Below are positions 9,791 through 21,205 of a DNA stretch of 64,000 nt, piece by piece. The stretch covers positions 4,110,001 to 4,174,000 of the forward strand of contig CAMQGK010000008.1 in assembly GCA_947000775.1 (NCBI GenBank). Direction: 5' to 3'. Every line of letters starts with the position of its first letter. Within the stretch, counting starts at the first letter, position 1. This DNA comes from Pterois miles. Its lineage: Eukaryota; Chordata; Actinopteri; Perciformes; Scorpaenidae. The notes under the pieces are model-generated. The model saw nothing but the letters and a program-made list of their open reading frames with translations. It did no database searches and was not told the DNA's origin. Made by a program: the position numbers and the translations under genes.

Positions 9791-10166
9791 ACTCTATTAT
9801 TATTTTTTTAATGGATAAACTGTTGTCAAAGTTCTTGTACTTGCTGTAATTAGTGTAAACAAGTGAGATCATAAGCCCATTAAAATTAATGCGGCTTAAA
9901 CACAACACTTTAAAAAAACGAAATGTTTTACTGCTCTGCGTTCTTGCCTTTTGGAATAATCTGGTGATAATAATAACGTGGATAGCCTTGGCATGCTGTG
10001 TACAACATTCCTGCATAATCGTGGACTCAGGTGCTTCATGTTGAAATGCTGTCTGTGCCTCTCATTGATGCAGCCTTTGCTTCGTTAATTAGATTCTCGT
10101 ACTGCGAGAGGAACACTTTCATTTAGCAGCTTCTTCCCTGTGCTTTTCCAGAACACAAATAGCATC
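9791..10166. other. Unassigned non-coding DNA
   Basis: No gene or repeat was recognised. A 75-codon minus frame at 9789-10016 is treated as chance. Confidence 0.5.
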
Positions 10167-10170
10167 TTAA

Positions 10171-10663
10171 AGAGGACATATTATGCTTATTTTCAGGTGC
10201 ATGCTTGTATTTTGGGTTTCTACTGGAACATTTACATGCTTTTAAGTTAAAAAAATGCTTTATTTTTCTCATAACCAGCTGTGCGCCAGCAGCTCTTTTC
10301 ACCCTTCTGTTTGAGCTTCTGCTCTGATTGGCTACTGGCACACTCTGTTGTGATTGGTCAACCGAACCAAACTCTTCGGACTCCTCTCCAGCTCCGCTCG
10401 AACTAGCTTTGTTTGAGGGTGTGCCGAACGAGCTACAATGAAAAGTGTGTTACTTGGTGACATCACCACGTTGCGGAAGAAAAGGCGGGGCTTCAAGCGA
10501 GGCGTTTCAGGCAGTTCAGGAGCAGTGTGTCTGTCTGTGGGGGAGAGTAACTCTCTTTGACGTGGGCTTTGTAACTTTGCAGACCTTTCACATGCACAAA
10601 AAACTATATAACACTTAAGGGAAGGGGGAAAGCACAAAAGCAATAATATGAAAAAGGTCCTCT
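10171..10663 (-). mobile_element. MITE R2, full copy with TTAA duplications
   Basis: This 493-bp element is flanked by exact TTAA at 10167-10170 and 10664-10667. The left end is AGAGGACATATTATGCTT, and the right end read inward on the minus strand is AGAGGACC followed by TTTTT. The interior matches 16528-17025 in the opposite orientation, including a GTGACATCACCA block and an ACTCCTCTCCAGCTC block. TTAA duplications are typical of piggyBac and Kolobok elements. No transposase is present. Partial copies lie at 25230-25328, 40295-40598 and 63092-63122. Confidence 0.85.
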
Positions 10664-10667
10664 TTAA

Positions 10668-12269
10668 TTCAGCTGGAAAGATGCAGTCCCTGTGTTTTTT
10701 ATTTCAACAGGAATAAATGTTTGCCTGAGGAACCTTCTCAGGGTAAATTGAACATTATCTGTGAGACTAATACTGTGAAGAGGAGTGCATTGTCCTTGCT
10801 TTAACCCATTGACTTATGCCACGGTCGGAGTTCATGCATCATTTATTTATTACAGAATACTTTGCTACCAGCCCACTTCAGATTGGATTTTCAGCTTAAC
10901 GGATCCGTTTTTTGTTCAATCTACAGCGTCTGAGCGTCTAACTGAACCTGACAGCCATTCGGCGAGAGAGGCAGGATCTGTCCACAGTTTAAGTTTAAAA
11001 GAAAGCAAACGACCCTATTTCACTATACATTAAACCAATTAGAAGGCGGGGAGGGAGGAGGGGGTGCAATTAAGTGTTAGAAAGATTCAGCCAAACGCTT
11101 GTCAGCAGCACGTTTTAGGATGGTTCATACGTACATAATTTTTTGGAGAGGAAACCAAAAGAATCTGAGTGTTACATGCTGATACTAGAGGCCGCCTACA
11201 GTTTGGCGCGGGGGAAAAAATTCATTGAAAGAGCGCAGACAGTTGCAAAATAATGATGTTCATGAATAATGATGGAGGGGGTCTCGGAGGCTTTACACAC
11301 ATTTTAGTGCCAGGCAGCAAGAATCTGGCAGGATAAAGCTTATCGGGCGAATGCCACAAGATTCTTGGGGGAAAATACTACAAATCCTGCTTGGCGGGAA
11401 AACAGTCGTGCACGCGTGTGTTCGAGTGTGAACGCGGGCATCCCCGACAGCACGTCCTGAGGGTTTGTGGGTACGATATGTATGTGCGAGCTTTGGCACG
11501 GCAACAATGTACAGTCGCGTGTGAATGAACGAGAGAGACGGAGGACGGGTGAGAGGAAAACACAAACTAATCCTCTGGATGTTTTGGCAACACAAGGTAG
11601 AGGACGATCACAGCCGCGGGGTTTTCTGACCCCTAGACGGGAGACCCGCAGAAGTCCCAGACCAGCACCAGAACCCAGGGCGACGTATGGAAAGGGCATC
11701 TCTGAAAACCACACCAGGGGCCAAGCAAATCAAAAACAAGCACAGATAGAGGGCGCGGAGGAGAAAAACAATAAACAAGTTGACAAGTTATATTCCACAA
11801 GGAGATAGCTGAGGTCACTCCACCTCTGCTCAATCACTTAGGAAAGGTCTATTGCATGAGATTGGGTTATTAACCCCTGTGGACACACTGACAGGAACCA
11901 CTTCAATGGGCTCATCAAAGCAAATGCAAATCCAAACAGCATGTTGTGTTTTGTTGAATACACACTGGACGTGCCACGAGCAATTTCCATCTGACCCTGA
12001 CTTGAACCCTATTTATTTCACGGAGCAATTTCACCCGATAACGGCCACATTGAAGGTTGTTTCTATCTGAATAGTGAAGATGAATTTCAAGTTTCATCTC
12101 CAGTGACTTTATCCGGAAGAAAAGTATTTTTGCAAAAGTACACATGCAGGAATTCTAAACATATATATGGCAGTGTCCCAGATTTCATAAAACCTGTAAG
12201 AGAGGAAAAGGGAACAGAGCAGACACCAGGGATCATATTTCTCATTCCTCTGTTTTCTTCCCCTTTGTC
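10668..12269. other. Unassigned unique DNA with an E2F-like site
   Basis: No gene is recognised. Overlapping frames of up to 124 codons at 11293-11833 occur on both strands in a GC-richer segment without domain or splice support. A perfect E2F-type TTTGGCGCG lies at 11202-11210. No second copy of this stretch was seen in the window. Confidence 0.4.
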
Positions 12270-12390
12270 TCAGGAAGGATTCTGTGGGCCTGAATTATTA
12301 ATTGTCTCCCTGCATTCAATTTGTACGGCTTGTCACTTTTATCAAATTATATGTGGGCTCTCTCATTCTTCTGAGCCCATTCTTCTAATT
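12270..12390. promoter_or_regulatory. Possible conserved non-coding element
   Basis: A repeat-free, mixed-composition stretch with ATTATTAATTG and CAAATTATATG, which are homeodomain-type AT cores. This is a weak guess from texture only; conservation cannot be judged here. Confidence 0.15.
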
Positions 12391-12451
12391 CAATATCTGT
12401 ATTTCACCAAATTCATACTATAAATTTGAGTCAGATTGAGTAGATAAAAAT

Positions 12452-13041
12452 TAGGGCTGTCAGTCGATCAAAATAGTTAATCGCGCTTAATTGCAAATTA
12501 CTCTCATATTTTTTCATGTTCAAAATGTGCCTTAAAGGGAGATTCATCAAGGATTTAATACTTTTATCAACATGGGAATGGGCAAATATGCTGCTTTATG
12601 CAAATGTTTGTATATATTTTATATTGGAAATCAGTTACCAACACAAAAAAATGACAGATATTGTCCAGAAACTATGACTTGCCCCAACCTGCATGTGATT
12701 ATCATAAAGTGGGCTGTAAAGGGGAGACTCGTTGATACCCATAGATCCCATTTTCATTCACATATCTGGAGGTCAGACAGGTCACCCCTTTGAAAATGGC
12801 CATGACAGTTTTTTATTGCCAAATTTTTTTTTAAATTCGGAGCTTTATTTAGCCTCCTTTGCGACAAGCTTGTATGACTTGGTTGGCACCAATGGAGTCC
12901 TTAGGATTTCTAATTTATATGATACCAGTATCTTTACTTTAAAACCTCAGCCCGCTACAACCTAAAATTCACAACTTGCTTTAATACGTTTAAGGAAATT
13001 AAAGGACCTAAAACAAATGTGTTGACACGTTATTATTACCT
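12452..13041 (+). mobile_element. Repeat R4, copy 1 (TAGGGCTGTCAG ends)
   Basis: It begins TAGGGCTGTCAGTCGATCAA, followed by AATCGCGCTTAATT. It shares ordered blocks with the copies at 37842-38289, 42342-42618 (inverted) and 54072-54774 (inverted): TGATTATCATAAAGT, GGGGAGACTCGT, CCTTTGAAAATGGCCATG and GTTGGCACCAATGG. The 3' terminus is lost here but is preserved in copy 3 as CTGACAGCCCTA, which shows 12-bp inverted termini. These fit a hAT-like non-autonomous transposon. No transposase frame is seen. Confidence 0.8.
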
Positions 13042-14334
13042 CCTAATTTATTATTTGAAGGCTATTTCCATAACTTTCACATTTTATTTTTTAGTAAACC
13101 AAATCTTACTGAGGACACCGTTGTCTTAGATTATCATTTGATCACCGTACTGAGTAACTTAAAGGTGCATTCTTTAACTTACTGCCCACTAGGGGGCAGC
13201 GTAACTAGCTGTAAACACAACACTGATATTTTATCACTTTATAAAGTTGTTGTGGCAAATGTGTTAGCAGTTAATAGTCTTCTATTTGGACAGCCAAATA
13301 CATCTGGCCACCTCGTAAATATACGTCAAATATTCCCTTGTCTTTTAGCTCTGTGTTCAAGGAAAATAACTGGCTAGTCGCTAATTAGCTAGTCGCCACT
13401 TTTGTCTGTCCAGCATTTGGTGGTGGGCAGGTAGCATACATTTAAAAAACAGAATAAGCTAGAAACAATGATTAGAGTAGTGAGGGTGAATCAGATATTA
13501 AACATAACACAGTGAATTTATCCATTGTTAATATAAAAATAGCGCAGCTTTCATTTATGAATTATTATGAATGTTTCTGATGACTGAATATATTTACAAG
13601 TATTAAATGAGTTTCAGTTAAAGCTCAGTATTTTGACAATGGTACTTGCAGCTGATGATTACATGATAACTTGAAAATTCCCACCTGACAGTACTGTATT
13701 TTTTGAGGACTATGACCCTGAGGAAGCCTGATCTCCGATACATGATTTGTCACAGCGAAGCAGTGAAGACCACTTATTTTGCTATAATGTCAAGTGGTAA
13801 AATGACTCATCTGTCTTTCGTATCAATTGTCGTGTCTGGGGGACGACGTGAAGTCACTTGACCCCGTCACCTCCCAGTTATTACATGTTTTCAAAGTGAT
13901 GACAGTGAAGTCTGTCGGTTATTTTCTCACTCCATCTTTTGTCGGTACCTAATAAAGGCAGCATTGAAATATGTACATTTACTCAAGCGCTGTACTTAAC
14001 GTTACTGTGAGGAACATTTAATTGGTTATGAAACAGTTTCAATGTAATACTGATGCCTCTGTATGACCTACATTAGTAAACGAGACCATCAGTGAGAAGG
14101 CTGTTACTATATAGTTACGCTCAATGTTTGTCATTTTGTAATTTTGTAAGAAACACAGAGTCAACACCAACCCCACGCTGTTGGAGGGCCAGACTGTCGA
14201 GAAGGGAGGAGGGGGGAGAACCAGAACTATGATGACAGATCAGACTGTCAGACCCCGCTGCAGTAAAATGAGAGGATTTCTAAAAGGACTCTGGTCCTTG
14301 GAAACACTACCACAAGTTCCTCGTAGTGTTTAAG
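13042..14334. other. Mostly unassigned DNA, probable old repeat at 13139-13400
   Basis: The stretch TTAAAGGTGCATTCTTTAAC to about 13300 resembles a dispersed fish repeat from memory. CTAGTCGCTAATTAGCTAGT near 13373 is a small local repeat. The rest is unremarkable, with no gene. Confidence 0.35.
13186..13199 (+). promoter_or_regulatory. CTCF-type motif
   Basis: CCACTAGGGGGCAG matches the vertebrate CTCF core consensus CCASYAGRKGGCRS at every position. It lies in a probable dispersed repeat, so it may be a repeat-borne insulator site or simply an unbound match. Confidence 0.35.
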
Positions 14335-14490
14335 CACATATTTGAGGTACTTTACTTGAGTCTTTTCATGCCACTAGTTTAACTCCACTAGACTTGAGAG
14401 GAAATATTGTACTTTTTACTTTTATTACAATTATTTGCCAGTTTTGGTTACTAGTTACTGTACAAATTAATATTTTTGCAAAGAAACCTA
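14335..14490. mobile_element. Fragment related to repeat R8
   Basis: GAGGTACTTTACTTGAGT, then GAGAGGAAATATTGTACTTTT and GGTTACTAGTTACT, are landmarks I associate with the abundant fish repeat that also contains GTGGAAGAAGTATTCAGATC (copy at 36391-36715). The link is from memory, and the two fragments do not overlap within the family. Confidence 0.35.
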
Positions 14491-14577
14491 AGAAGAGAAC
14501 TGAGGAGAAGAGCTGATGAAATATGATATGTTCTTAGAAGTTAAACTACCTACAAATATAGCGTAGTATTGTACAAT

Positions 14578-14876
14578 CAATTAGTCGTTTAGCAGTAAAA
14601 TAATTGGCAAATATTTCGATAATTCTTTGTCATTTTTCATGTGAAAAATTTCCTGATTATAGCTTCGCAAATGTGACAATTATTTTCTGTTTTCCCATTT
14701 AATAATTTCATTTATATTTTTTTTATTCTTATAATTTTGTACTTTCGCTTGGACATAGGCATTGTTAAGGTGTCATTTTGGGAACTTGAAACGGGCATTT
14801 TTCACTATTTTTACAAATCAATCACTCCACGAATCAAGAAAATTATAAACAGATTAATTAAATATTCATTCATTAA
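14578..14876. mobile_element. Old AT-rich dispersed repeat
   Basis: It has the pattern ATCAATTAGTCG, TTTTTCACTATTTTTACA and CAAGAAAATTATAAACAGAT. This resembles a decayed copy of a fish repeat built of AATCGATTAATCGAGAAAATAATCG-like text. Recognition is from memory; there is no second copy in the window. Confidence 0.35.
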
Positions 14877-14878
14877 AG

Positions 14879-15045
14879 GCTTATATAAAATAGTTAAACA
14901 TCAGCTCCACCAACAGTACAACCCTACTTCTACATTGATGCATGAGTAATAATCTAATGATATATTTTAACATTTTAAGCACATTTTCATGATTATACTT
15001 TCTTGGTATTTTTACACTGGGTATTAGTAGAATACTTTCACCATT
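14879..15045 (-). mobile_element. Fragment of repeat R8
   Basis: TATATAAAATAGTTAAA, then TGATGCATGAGTAATAATC and TTTTTACACTGGGTATTAG, match the reverse complement of blocks in 36391-36715 (TGATGCATTAATG; ATACCACAGTGTAGAAAT). Decayed and incomplete. Confidence 0.45.
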
Positions 15046-16527
15046 ATTTCCACATAAAGTGCCCCGAGGTGTTTTACTGCTCCTGCCACTACATCAATGA
15101 GTACAAGATCTACTGTACAATAGTTCTGTCTGGCCTTATGTACCACTTAATCACATCTCATTGCTTTAATGACCACAATGTTAATAATCACAATGTAAAT
15201 TGCTCATTAATCTCCTCTGCCACATCCGCCCGTCTCTTCACTGCGACGGCATTCTGCTGTGCTGGCTTGCCACAAGTACTTCCTTTGATCGAGTGAGGAA
15301 TGGTCACGTTTTCGATTCAAATCCATGCTGACTGCGGATATTTGGATCGCAAGAAGAGAATCTATTGAGCACTCCGGCTAATGCATCTTTAGCGTCAAGG
15401 CTCGGTGGAGGGATTGAGACATTCCCTGCCTGTATTCCAGGTTGACTGTTTCACAATGTGTGCTCTCAGTTTTCCCCTATTATGAATATTGAAACGCCTT
15501 TTCCGATTGGCATCCCCCCCCCCCTTCCCTCACGTATAGGCTCAAGAGAGGATACTTAGAGACCTGAAATACTTTTAGCACTAATGTGCTGTTCAGTGAA
15601 CCATCACAGTGCCAAGATTGACACCATTTTTTATGCAGCCCCCCATTAGTGTCACTCAGCCTCCATCGTGGCACATTAAAATAAACTAATGATGTTTCTT
15701 CACCAAATGTCTTATGGAATATTAGCCCAGAGAGTGGCTGCTCTGTACTTACTGCACTTTCACCTAGAAAGTGGTACAAAAGAAATCCCTTACTGTGTCA
15801 CAAATGTATTACAGTTGTGTCATATGCAAATGCAGGTGGGGAAATGATTTCTGGCAGAGGGAGTCGATGGCTTCGTGCCTTAGGAACAAGACAAAAATCA
15901 TTGAGATGACACAAAGTGAAAACCCACTCTTTCCTCAACCTCTGTTCCCCTGTGTTGACCACGGTTGCTTTATTTAGGCTGTGTAGCAACGCGAGGGAGG
16001 GCGGATCAGTGTCAGCGAGGCTTAGTTCCAGCCTGGGGCCATCCCTGCTGCTCTAGTGGCTTGCATGGAAAGCTACCGAGGACTCTTTCTGCGTGGACAG
16101 CCGTCTCTCCAACCCTCTCCGGACACTGCTCTGGAACTACTGAAGGGGAAATTGAAATACGCTGCCTTCCTGCAAGGTCGGGTTTAGGAAGGACTGACAC
16201 CTGCTGTTGGCCATGTTCAACATGGCATCCAGAGGTTTTGTGAGCCCGTTCTCATGTCTCTACTACGTAGGAAGTGTGGCTTTATCACATTCTTTCTACA
16301 GTGAACTACAGCTCCAGAGCCAGGCCAGTATGCAGTAAAAAAGCAAAAGAGTATTGATTGGTATCTATTTTTCTGTGGGAGCTGATTGACTTTAGCTCAT
16401 TACATCCATGAACCTCCAGGGAATGTTTCTTTTAAAGGCAAGCAGAGAGAAGATAAGCCAGGGATGATGTAAATGACAATGAACAGACCACATTACAGAG
16501 CAAACACAAGTCCAGGAAACACCTTAA
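15046..16527. other. Unassigned unique DNA
   Basis: No gene. A short poly-C run lies at 15514-15524. Frames of up to 99 codons at 15480-16243 overlap on both strands without support. No repeats were recognised. Confidence 0.45.
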
Positions 16528-17025
16528 AGAGGACCTGTTATGCTTTTGCTTCCCCCCTTTTCTTTAGTGTGTTATATAGTTTTTTTGTGCATGTAAAATG
16601 TTTGCAAAGTTGCACTGCAGAGTCCCCAGCAAAGGAAGTTTATCTCCCTCGAAAGAAACACTGCTCCTGAACTGCCCGAAACACACAACCAGTTCTGCCT
16701 TTTCTTTCGTAACGTGATGATGTCACCGAGTAACACACTTTGCCTAGTGTATAGTTTGGCGCGCCCTCAAACAAGGCTAGTTAAAGCAGAGCAGGAGGGG
16801 AGTCTGAAGAGTTCAGCTGATCAATCGCAGTGGGCCAGCTGACCAATCAGAGCAGACTTTTTGGGAGTTGGGGGTGGGGTGAAACTGAACGTTTCAAATA
16901 GCAAGTGAAAAGAGGTGCAACAGCACAGTCTGTATTAAAGACATAAAGCATTGTTTGAACATTAAAGCATGTAAACATGTTCTAGTAGAAACTATGCTAC
17001 TGAAAATAAGCGTAATAGATCCTCT
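16528..17025 (+). mobile_element. MITE R2, copy 2 (full length)
   Basis: TTAA at 16524-16527 is followed by AGAGGACCTGTTATGCTTTT. The right end reads GCGTAATAGATCCTCT (17010-17025), the inverted partner. The right TTAA has decayed to TAA. Length and internal order match the copy at 10171-10663 in the opposite orientation. A TTTGGCGCGCC block at about 16756-16766 creates an E2F-like match that is probably incidental. Confidence 0.85.
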
Positions 17026-17479
17026 AATACCCTTGTGTAGCTGGCATAAGATTTCACTTTTGAAGAGTGGCTTTTCTTCTGATTTTTATCTTTTCTCCCT
17101 ACAATTCTCAACATGTCTCTACAAGCCTCTTTCATTTCTTACATTTCATATTTTTCTATAAGCAAGAGATGCTATACAGTATATGTTAAACTGTATCGAT
17201 GCCATGGCGCTGGAGCGTGTTGTTGACAAACAAAGCTTCGAGAAGGTGCAGAAATGTCCCAAACACCTTAAATAGATTTGTGGAAGATTTCTGAAAGATT
17301 TTTTTTTTTCACGGATGCAAGCAAGTGATCTGCATGGACAGTCGTTGCTATTACTCCCTGAGAATTGCAAACAGATCTATATATTTCTCAGCCAAGACAA
17401 TAATTACAATAGTCAATACTAACCATACCAAATATTACTTGCCATTGTAGCTTGTTTAGAAATTGTCTTTAAGGCCAGG
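17026..17479. other. Unassigned non-coding DNA
   Basis: No gene or repeat was recognised; a short T-run lies at 17300-17309. Confidence 0.5.
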
Positions 17480-18330
17480 GAGTTAAATGCTAACGCTAGC
17501 ATGCTACCATGTTTACAATGACACTGCTCATTTTTAAGAAATATAATCCATGCATTTCAATACACATACTCTCATACTAGAATTTCTTTTTGTATGGAAG
17601 CCATCATGCTTTTCTGGCTCTCCTGACCCACAATCCTTTGCACAGTGGATATAAGAGCATCAAAGTTCAAGGTGCATTGTTATAACGAAGCATGTATGTC
17701 ACAATTATATGAATACTGCATGTAAAAGTACATACTTTGTAGGGCAGCTGCAGAAGGTACTAACAGTAAAAAGAAAAAGCAATTTGGAACGTAGCCATAA
17801 TGTTAACCATGTCCACTCTTGTGCTTTAGCATGTTAGCATGCTAAACCGCAGTGTGGGACTAAGGCTTTCTGAGGGTCAGGGTTGAAAAATGAAAAGGGC
17901 ACCAGCTGCATTGGTGGGGCACCAGCACATAGGGAGTATAGCTAGTACTTAGCGTCGTTTTTAGCTTGGTTTTCTTATAGGGCAGCTTAAATGGCGCTGC
18001 ATCATGTTTTCTCCTTTGAGGGAACCCATTAGTGCTGCATCTCATTATCTCTCATGGGGGCATCCAAGACGGCAAAATGCAGCATTTTCTTTTCAAACGT
18101 AAGGGTCACCGAGGGCCCCCCCTGCAACCCACCCACACACACCCTGATTCCACCAGTGCTAACGTGCTAATTAGCACTAAACACAACATAAAACTGAGGC
18201 AATAGGAATGCTATTAGTTCTGCATGAATCTGATTTGGTTATAAATCAAAGAACTGGACCAACTAAACTGAATTATTAAAATTCCTCCTGAGGGGAAAAT
18301 GAATGTCTGGACCAAATTTGTGGTTCATTT
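17480..18330 (-). mobile_element. Repeat R5, fragmented minus-strand copy
   Basis: Three R5 blocks in the same order occur: 17480-17532 (TTAAATGCTAACGCTAGCAT), about 17808-17850 (TTTAGCATGTTAGCATGCTA) and 18155-18330 (GCTAATTAGCACTAAACAC, then CTCCTGAGGGGAAAATGAA). The gaps at 17533-17807 and 17851-18154 hold unrelated sequence, so this copy was also broken by later events. The spacing suggests insertions, but I could not define their ends. Confidence 0.55.
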
Positions 18331-18589
18331 TTGACCAGTGTGACATGGCCATGTTTTGAAACTCAAATGCTTCTTCAAGTTTGCGGCTGTGACACAACAG
18401 AAATTTTATGTTATGTAAATTCAAAATTGCGAAAGTATCCATACTGTGTTTCTAAATGCATCGATCCTCCGCCATGTTGCACTTTACTACGAGCTCCCAT
18501 TCTACATGCACACATGTTCTGACAGGGGAAAAATAATTACATTAAATCTATAGATAAAATTATGGATTTGGATTTTAAAGGACCCTTCC

Positions 18590-18780
18590 TCTGCCTTACC
18601 ATTTAGTCAAGCGCCTGCATAAAGAGCTTCCATGTCACTTATCAAATGAAACGGCTGCTCAATGCAGTATGCCATTACCATGGAAACCAATGAGGTTTTA
18701 AGGTGGGGCTACTGCATGTAATGAAAGTATGACAGTACATTACATATGGCTGGAAAAAGTGCATTTTTGACCAGGAAAGG
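18590..18780. promoter_or_regulatory. Candidate regulatory element with RFX-like X-box
   Basis: ATTACCATGGAAACC at 18674-18688 is close to the palindromic RFX X-box (GTTNCCATGGNAAC). The surrounding 190 bp is repeat-free by eye and compositionally balanced. RFX activity and conservation are inference. Confidence 0.3.
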
Positions 18781-20390
18781 CTCTTTTAATGAGAAAACAA
18801 GCTTCAGCTCGTGTACTCGCCAGGGCCTTCCGTGTTATGAATAGCTTGGTCGCCTATACATTACAGCAAGAAATTCAACATGTCTGCCAGGGGTACTTGG
18901 GGAAATCACATTCCTTGGTGTGTGGGAGTGTTGCTTTTTATTACCTGCCTCAGAGCTTCAAATCCAATTCCATCTCCTCACTTCTCCCTGGGCCTTCCTC
19001 TGTCAGCGTAGAGAGAACATTGGATAGGTGATGATGCAGCCTTATGGATAGAAATGGCTATGGCCTGCAGGTGACTTTAAATTAACACCCTTCATTAAGA
19101 GCATCCATCACATGGGATCCATAGGGAATAACGGCGGAACACCCATGACACGGAAGTAAAGAGCCCACAGAAAATGGCACTAATTCAGAATACATGCACA
19201 TCAGTCCTCGGTGAAGTAATCCACCTATTTGACAAACTTGTCCTCAGTAGATTATTCTGGGTATAGGTGGATGATGCTATAAGTTCTGCGCTGGATTCCA
19301 GTTCAGGCGGGCGGTAAAATAAGGTGGACTTTCCAACCACAGTGTTAGTCTGAACCGTGTTTTGACAATGCTGTGCTGGAATGGGGAAGGCCTGGGCATG
19401 CACTCTGGGTTTTTTCATATAGCACAGCTGCATCCTTTATGAGGTAGAGAATGCCTAACCAGCCATCCAAGACAGAAGACAGGCCAGGCATCAGGGGTGA
19501 CGGCAAAAGGGTACTTCGTTTACATTCAGGGGGACTTAGACAATATTCCCCTGGCCAACTTATCCTGCCGAAACAGCGGCCACACTTGGCCGACAGAGCT
19601 GCGATTTTTCAGCGGCCTGAAAGCTGCGAGGCTAGCGGAGGCTTTAGCGAGGGGGTGAGAAATCTGGGCTGCTGAGCACACCGCTGGGCCGGGATCCCTG
19701 AGTTGAATTTCTGAAAGGCTCATTATTCTGGATTGGGGAGAAAGTGGCATTGAGGGGTGGAAGGGGTGAACAGGAGCTCAAGGCAAAGTGTCCATCAGAA
19801 CTGCTGTGGTGCGTTTAGACACATCACCGCTGGGACAAATGGGGATCAGGGGTTGGAGTGCGATCATGTGATTCACAAGAGTCAGTACCACACTGTTTCG
19901 CTGTACAGATGGCACCGTTGTCACACTGAGGTAAATCAAGTCCCTGTGGACTAACATGTTTTTGTTTTCTTTCTCTGTCTCAATCAACCAATTTGTCCAG
20001 AATTTCAAAAAAGGGATAAAAAATTCCACAAAATCTAGGATTTAACAAAAGCGAATAACTCCAAACTACCATTGATCAGGCACCTGCGACATGATTATGT
20101 TCGATTTGAATTAAAACATGAAAGAATGCGCTGTAGTCCCTTTAATTTGACAAAAAGTCAAGTGTTAGTGCGGCGGAATACATTACTATCGCAGCTTACC
20201 GCACATTAATAACTGACATCTCACCAATCTACATTCAAGGGCTTCAAAAGGGAATAAAATTATGAGGAAATTACAAGGCAAGTGAGTTTTGGTCCCACAC
20301 AGGGAATTAAAACTTATTATCTGTGACAACCTGTCAGCCGGCGAGAACTCAAACACGAGCACAAAGCTCTGTGAGCCGCAGAAGGGAGTT
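18781..20390. other. Unassigned unique DNA
   Basis: No gene. Open frames of 64-83 codons are scattered on both strands without coding signs. No repeat family was recognised. Confidence 0.45.
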
Positions 20391-20442
20391 GGAAAAAAAA
20401 AAAAGAGTGATAAAAGAAAAGGGGAAGGAAAAGAGAAAGGGG
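20391..20442 (+). repeat. Purine-rich (A/G) tract
   Basis: About 50 bp almost entirely of A and G, with only two T interruptions (TGATA). Low-complexity; it creates the Lys-rich frame overlapping 20323-20598. Confidence 0.85.
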
Positions 20443-21183
20443 CAGTTAGAAACATCATATTCGCATGGAAAAAAGCGCCTCCCGGTAGGCTGTACTGTAA
20501 ATGTTTTCGACGACTGTGATTTGACAAGCTTGATCTCAATGTACAGTACGGTCGTACAATTTTTCAGATCTTTGTTTTCGGAGATCCTGTTTAAATGATA
20601 AACTGGGAGATTACATGCAGTTCTACCAGATAAGTAAAGTGAATACACGTAGAAACAAGATAGTATGATTATGAGTTACATTTTAGATTTAAAAGCTAAT
20701 GATAAAGAAGAACCAAAACAAAGCATATATCAACTGCCACTAAACAAGTTCAAGCATAGCCCCTCACAGTCGCTTTAACCAGTTCAAGGGAATTACAATA
20801 CTCTCCGGAGTCGACAGTCAGATGCAATTAGTGGGACTGATGGCAAATTAGACTAAATGATCATGCTATCTGATTTAATGGGCCTGGAGTGGCGCTCACT
20901 TGCACTCCCACAGTCATGATGTCATCACCGTGAATCCCCAGGGGGACGAGTCAAACATTTTACTGTAATGGCCCCCAAGGAAATCCACTCCGATACGGTC
21001 CACCCACCCCTAAAATCCCACCTGGGAATGCCCAGAGAGCTGCATGAAAGCGCCGCGAAGCTTAGAGAGAAAACTTCAGAAAGAAAACAGCTTCTCAGAA
21101 GTTGGTCCGAAACATCCAAGCATTACCAAGTTTAGGCAACTTGAGAAAAGCCTTAAAGCTTGGCTACTTCTCACAGATTTTTT
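20443..21183. other. Unassigned non-coding DNA
   Basis: No gene. The minus frames of 99-117 codons at 20186-20648 depend on the purine tract and are chance. Confidence 0.45.
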
Positions 21184-21205
21184 TCTTCTTCTTCTTCTTC
21201 TTCTT
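21184..21205. repeat. (TTC)n microsatellite
   Basis: About seven TTC/CTT units in a longer pyrimidine run (21178-21211). Confidence 0.9.

Noticed and set aside
11202..11210. E2F-type TTTGGCGCG as a promoter mark
   Set aside because: A single 9-bp match without supporting promoter features; a similar match occurs inside the R2 MITE, so it is probably incidental.
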